A stretch of 9,860 bases of DNA from Bacteroidota bacterium (lineage in GTDB: Bacteria > Bacteroidota > Bacteroidia > Bacteroidales > UBA10428), in assembly GCA_029268165.1 (NCBI GenBank), contig JAJUGM010000100.1, forward strand, positions 1 through 9,860, written 5' to 3'. Position 1 is the stretch's first letter; the number at the start of each line of letters is the position of its first letter. The notes below the pieces were generated by a model. The model was not told the DNA's origin and ran no database searches. It saw only the letters and a list, made by a program, of their open reading frames with translations. Shown piece after piece: positions 6,874 to 9,860 of the stretch. The translations under genes were made by a program, and so were the position numbers.

Positions 6874-7364
6874 TTCCCATGCAACCGTAATACCTGCTCA
6901 ATTATATCTCTCACGCAACCTTCACCACCCTTGTACATTGATATATACCTTGATATTTCTTTTATTTCTGTTGCAGCATCAGCAGGACATGCCGGAACTC
7001 CCGATCTGAGCATTACCTCGTAATCAGGAAGGTCATCACCCATATACAGGATATTCCTGTCGTCGAGATTATATTTTTTACGGAAATCTTCGTAAGCTTT
7101 GAGTTTGTTATCCGAATGCATATAAATATCTTTCACGCCAAGACAGGCAAACCGCTTTTTTACCATTCTTGAGTAGCCGCCTGTTATAATGGCAACCGGA
7201 TACCCCGATTTTACTGAATACTGAACAGCATAGCCATCCTTAATATTCATCATCCTCACAAATTCACCACCCGGATGCAGTAATACAGTGCCATTTGTAA
7301 ACACACCATCAACATCAAATGCAAAGGCTTTTATCTCATTAAACTGTTCTTTCAGATTGCTCAT
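6843..7364 (-). CDS. kdsC: KdsC-like HAD phosphatase (3-deoxy-D-manno-octulosonate 8-phosphate phosphatase)
   Basis: The expected role is to remove phosphate from Kdo-8-phosphate, giving Kdo for the lipopolysaccharide inner core. The small C1-type HAD fold shows all its motifs: FDVDGVFTNG (nucleophile D17, acid/base D19), the threonine of ITGG (T61), K87 in the SDNKLKAY region, and MGDDLPDYEVM (D110, D111) for Mg binding. The tail GGEGCVRDIIEQVL, near 147-159, matches the KdsC C-terminus that reaches into the neighbouring subunit's active site. The length of 173 is normal for KdsC, which lacks a cap domain and works as a tetramer. No kdsA, kdsB or kdsD is visible, so the sugar is assigned by family. 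The gene starts 16 bases after the DUF2520 gene ends and overlaps the prenyltransferase start. Confidence 0.9.
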   Translation of the reverse strand: MSNLKEQFNEIKAFAFDVDGVFTNGTVLLHPGGEFVRMMNIKDGYAVQYSVKSGYPVAIITGGYSRMVKKRFACLGVKDIYMHSDNKLKAYEDFRKKYNLDDRNILYMGDDLPDYEVMLRSGVPACPADAATEIKEISRYISMYKGGEGCVRDIIEQVLRLHGKWMKNGAFLW

Positions 7365-7380
7365 AGCACAGTTATTGGTT

Positions 7381-8181
7381 TTACTTTTTCAGCTCTTTTT
7401 TACCGGCAAATGTAATGATACTTTTGCTAATATCACGATAAATGGCTGCAATAAGCGGACTATCGGCAAGCAGCTTCAAATGTTTATCCATTGTGACTGT
7501 ATCATTTCTTATGGCAGGCCCGGTTTGTGCATCCTGTGGCAAAACATGGAATACTTTATCTGTTGCCTCACGTATAAGGGGTTTAAGTATATCAAATGAA
7601 ATACCCTGACGATTCAGAATATCATAGGCCAGCGCATACAAATGGTTGGGGAAATTGCATGCTATAACAGCTGCTAGATGAATATGCATCCGCTGTTCAG
7701 AGTTAACGGTGTGCACATTATCTGATAATAAATCAACCAGATGCTTAAGCTTAGTCAGATTTTCAGTACTGTTAGCTTCTATTAAAACAGGGATTGTAGT
7801 GAAATCAACAGGATTGTTTTGTGTGAATGTCATCAGCGGATATAAAACGCCGTAATTTATTGCATGGCCAGAAAATATCTTCATAGGCACTGAACCGGCT
7901 GTATGAACGGCAAGGCTTTGCCCGAAATTTACCTGGTGCACAACAGCACTGATTTCCTTATCAGGTACTGCAATGATTATGATATCAGCATCTGCTGCAA
8001 CATTACTTAAATGGTCAGAAAAATCAGAACCGGTCAGTGATGCCAGTTTTCTGGCTGATACGGATGACTTACTAATAACCTGTTTTATTCTAATACCTTT
8101 ATTATGTAAGGCAAGCCCAAGGTTAAACCCCAGATTTCCCGCACCAATCAGTGCTGCTGTATGCAACCTGCTTTTATTCAT
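7381..8181 (-). CDS. Rossmann-fold NAD(P)-binding protein with DUF2520 domain
   Basis: The N-terminal half is a dinucleotide-binding domain: AALIGAGNLGFNLGLAL with the GAGNLG loop at 13-18, and a second hydrophobic strand DIIIIAVPD at 66-74, as in ProC and F420-dependent NADP oxidoreductases. HTAGSVPM (93-100) and YGVLYPLMTFT (110-120) continue this fold. The C-terminal half is the helical DUF2520 domain with the conserved stretches HLAAVIACNFPNHLYAL (168-184) and QTGPAIRNDT (219-228). The layout resembles 6-phosphogluconate dehydrogenase-like reductases, but the substrate is unknown. It is the first gene of the tight minus-strand unit, with 89 non-coding bases upstream. Its steady place beside kdsC and the prenyltransferase gene suggests a linked role, which remains inference. 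Confidence 0.88.
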   Translation of the reverse strand: MNKSRLHTAALIGAGNLGFNLGLALHNKGIRIKQVISKSSVSARKLASLTGSDFSDHLSNVAADADIIIIAVPDKEISAVVHQVNFGQSLAVHTAGSVPMKIFSGHAINYGVLYPLMTFTQNNPVDFTTIPVLIEANSTENLTKLKHLVDLLSDNVHTVNSEQRMHIHLAAVIACNFPNHLYALAYDILNRQGISFDILKPLIREATDKVFHVLPQDAQTGPAIRNDTVTMDKHLKLLADSPLIAAIYRDISKSIITFAGKKELKK

Positions 8182-8270
8182 AAATAAATCGGCTATTTTA
8201 TTGAACCAGATTACTTTTTTGTTCTATTATCATTTGATGAATTTATAGCTTCTGATTTGTATTTATTATT

Positions 8271-9860
8271 TTAAGGTCTGTTAAAGCTCATTCCATACAT
8301 TGAATAGTTAATCTGGTAAAGCCATGCAGGTTCATTGTTATCGGTTCCTATCTGATGCTTAAGGATGAAAATACCCGGGTATTTCTGCTCAATTACATAT
8401 AAATATCGTTGTATGGTATTTACAACCCGGTCGGTCTTCATATTTGGTATCGCGCGAAGACTGGCCATAATAACATATTCAACTTTATTTTGCCGTAAAG
8501 TATTAAGTAGTGTATCGGGCGAAACCGCGTATGACTGTTTACCCGATTTGTGTATCATGTTTAATAGTGAATCAATCGGTATATAGTTCAGATTATTTGA
8601 TTTGATGATGTTTTCAAATTGGGCCTTATCGGGTTTTCCATATTCATGAACAAGATAAACATCATCGCCATGGCTGATTACAGCTACCATACTAGGCTTA
8701 AGCATAAACTGATGCATAAAAGGAATATTTTTCCCCGTTAATTCATTCTGGTCAAAAGCAACAATCGGGCCGGTGCGCATGTTTAATTGTCTTATCATTG
8801 TATCGACATTTTCAATCGGAAATCTGTAAATCGGAAAAAATTCCCTGCCCTTGCTATAAATAAATGACATGGAGGGCTTTCTGGATGCAACTACTACACT
8901 GTCCGGAATGTTCTTGCCAACCCATTCGCTCATTTTCAGGAAGTTTTGCCAGTCAGGTGTTAAACCATAATATTTGTTTCCGGCTATATTTTTCATAAGA
9001 ATTTTCTGATTGTTTTTCGCTTTATTGGCCGATATTCCAAATGTTTTAATGAATACAAACAGATTGAAAATAATAAGCAGGGGAAATAACCATCTCAGTT
9101 TATTCATCTTCGATAGCTCATATAATGTCCATAACAGGAAAAGAAACATAAGCGGAAAGTACACAACAATCATCCTAAGCTGTCCCCATGATTGGCTTAA
9201 GGTAACAAATGTAACAAATACTGAGCCTCCGAGATAGATACTCAGGAAAAACATCAGCTTGTCCTTTCTGATGGCTAAGTAGAAACCAATTAAGAAAACA
9301 ATAAGCAGGACAATAGCCGGGAAAAGTACAGCTTCCGTTGATGCCTGATCTTTCAACCCGAGGGTCTGCATAAAATATTTGGATATATAAATTTTAGCAT
9401 TTTCAATAAACCGGGTTACAATGCCCGAAAAGTCCTCTGTACCTAAAGCAGGATTATAGGGATTTTTCAGAAGCACAATGTCCATTTGCTGCGACATGGT
9501 TGACTTACTGATATGCCAGAAAATTTTTTTGTAAAGCTGAAAGGGAAGAGAAAAAATATAATAACCAGCTATACTGTAAATAATTGCGTAAAACTTTCCT
9601 GTGAACAGAAAGAAAACAATCACAGCAATAAGAAAAGTTATACCTATGTTGCGCGTGATGGTCAGAAGGAATATAAGAAATCCTGTTATCAGCCAATATT
9701 TCCAATGCTCCAGATAATTTAATTTATTTTCTTTCAGATAATCAGTAAGTTTTAGTAAGAAATAAACCGCCATAGCCTGCAGCAATAAAAACAAAGCCTC
9801 GGTATAGGTCTGGCTGCTGAAAAACAATATGTTGGCGTTTACAGAGATTATTAATAATAC
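8271..9860 (-). CDS. GT-C-type membrane glycosyltransferase, N-terminus beyond the right edge (partial)
   Basis: 529 codons are visible and the frame stays open to the window edge. Reading in from the edge gives VLLIISVNANILFFSS, so the TTG at 9827-9825 is an internal Leu and not a start. The visible part begins in the membrane domain. The segment FFSSQTYTEALFLL and the later TRNIGI resemble the loops and helix starts of dolichyl-phosphate-mannose-protein mannosyltransferase (GT39/ArnT-like) proteins. Hydrophobic segments lie near visible residues 20-38, 55-86 (two), 90-106, 179-198, 201-219, 229-247 and 257-273. From about 275 a soluble, probably periplasmic domain follows. It begins DWQNFLKMSEWVGKNIPD, as is common in Bacteroidetes members, and extends to the C-terminus. 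The catalytic Asp/Glu of the first loop would lie upstream and cannot be seen. Donor and acceptor are unknown. It probably uses a lipid-linked sugar. Confidence 0.82.
   Translation of the reverse strand, partial: VLLIISVNANILFFSSQTYTEALFLLLQAMAVYFLLKLTDYLKENKLNYLEHWKYWLITGFLIFLLTITRNIGITFLIAVIVFFLFTGKFYAIIYSIAGYYIFSLPFQLYKKIFWHISKSTMSQQMDIVLLKNPYNPALGTEDFSGIVTRFIENAKIYISKYFMQTLGLKDQASTEAVLFPAIVLLIVFLIGFYLAIRKDKLMFFLSIYLGGSVFVTFVTLSQSWGQLRMIVVYFPLMFLFLLWTLYELSKMNKLRWLFPLLIIFNLFVFIKTFGISANKAKNNQKILMKNIAGNKYYGLTPDWQNFLKMSEWVGKNIPDSVVVASRKPSMSFIYSKGREFFPIYRFPIENVDTMIRQLNMRTGPIVAFDQNELTGKNIPFMHQFMLKPSMVAVISHGDDVYLVHEYGKPDKAQFENIIKSNNLNYIPIDSLLNMIHKSGKQSYAVSPDTLLNTLRQNKVEYVIMASLRAIPNMKTDRVVNTIQRYLYVIEQKYPGIFILKHQIGTDNNEPAWLYQINYSMYGMSFNRP

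Larger units (their letters stand above)
2060..8181 (-). other. Probable six-gene transcription unit
   Basis: In order of transcription: DUF2520/Rossmann protein, kdsC, UbiA-family prenyltransferase, maf, S46 peptidase, PqqB-like hydrolase. The junctions are +16 bases, an overlap of 7 or 31, +7, +20 and an overlap of 4, and no room is left for internal terminators. The promoter should lie in 8182-8270 or upstream of the glycosyltransferase gene. I see no clear TTTG/TAnnTTTG pair and no terminator hairpin in those 89 bases, so read-through from the glycosyltransferase gene is possible. No terminator hairpin is evident at 2038-2059 either. Confidence 0.7.

Noticed and set aside
9825..9827. TTG as the start codon of the membrane glycosyltransferase
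   Set aside because: The frame remains open upstream to the window edge and encodes hydrophobic residues that fit the family, so the gene is truncated by the window and TTG is an internal leucine codon.
1..9860. tRNA, rRNA, CRISPR array, insertion sequence or defence locus
   Set aside because: No cloverleaf-like T-arm with matching acceptor stem, no regularly spaced repeats, no transposase motif and no toxin/antitoxin or nuclease genes were seen.

Overview
The window looks like a chromosomal segment of a Bacteroidota bacterium, most likely Bacteroidales or a near relative. The evidence is the moderately AT-rich composition, an S46-family dipeptidyl-peptidase (a family concentrated in this phylum), a Bacteroidetes-style lipoprotein, a Q-starting mature secreted protein, few clear Shine-Dalgarno sites, and the block [Rossmann/DUF2520 protein - KdsC-like phosphatase - UbiA prenyltransferase - Maf], an arrangement I recall as recurrent in this phylum (recollection, not checked).

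Layout. Positions 1-469 are mostly non-coding and rich in inverted repeats. A short Cys-rich reading frame may run off the left edge on the minus strand. On the plus strand, 470-2037 hold two overlapping cell-envelope genes: a predicted outer-membrane beta-barrel protein and a lipoprotein metallophosphoesterase. From 2060 to 8181 six minus-strand genes are packed with gaps of 20 bases or fewer, or with overlaps. In transcription order they are DUF2520/Rossmann, KdsC-like HAD phosphatase, UbiA-family prenyltransferase, Maf nucleotide pyrophosphatase, S46 peptidase and PqqB-like metallo-beta-lactamase-fold hydrolase. They probably form one transcription unit. At 8271-9860, on the same strand but 89 bases upstream of that unit, is a GT-C-type membrane glycosyltransferase whose N-terminus lies beyond the right edge. 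The plus- and minus-strand blocks converge at 2037/2060 with only 22 bases between stop codons.

How the genes fit together. The theme is envelope and housekeeping metabolism: a Kdo-8-phosphate-type phosphatase (lipopolysaccharide core), a prenyltransferase of the type annotated for prenylglycerol-phosphate lipids, a membrane glycosyltransferase, a secreted acidic-residue-type dipeptidyl-peptidase for peptide nutrition, and a house-cleaning NTP pyrophosphatase. The envelope-lipid link is inference; the genes may be together only by conserved synteny.

I see no tRNA, rRNA, CRISPR array, intact insertion sequence or defence system. I do not see a convincing undescribed system. The points most worth a second look are the structured, repeat-like leader at 1-340, the overlapping barrel/lipoprotein-phosphoesterase pair, the DPP11-type specificity residue in the S46 peptidase, and the peptidase gene's translational coupling to a PqqB-like hydrolase.
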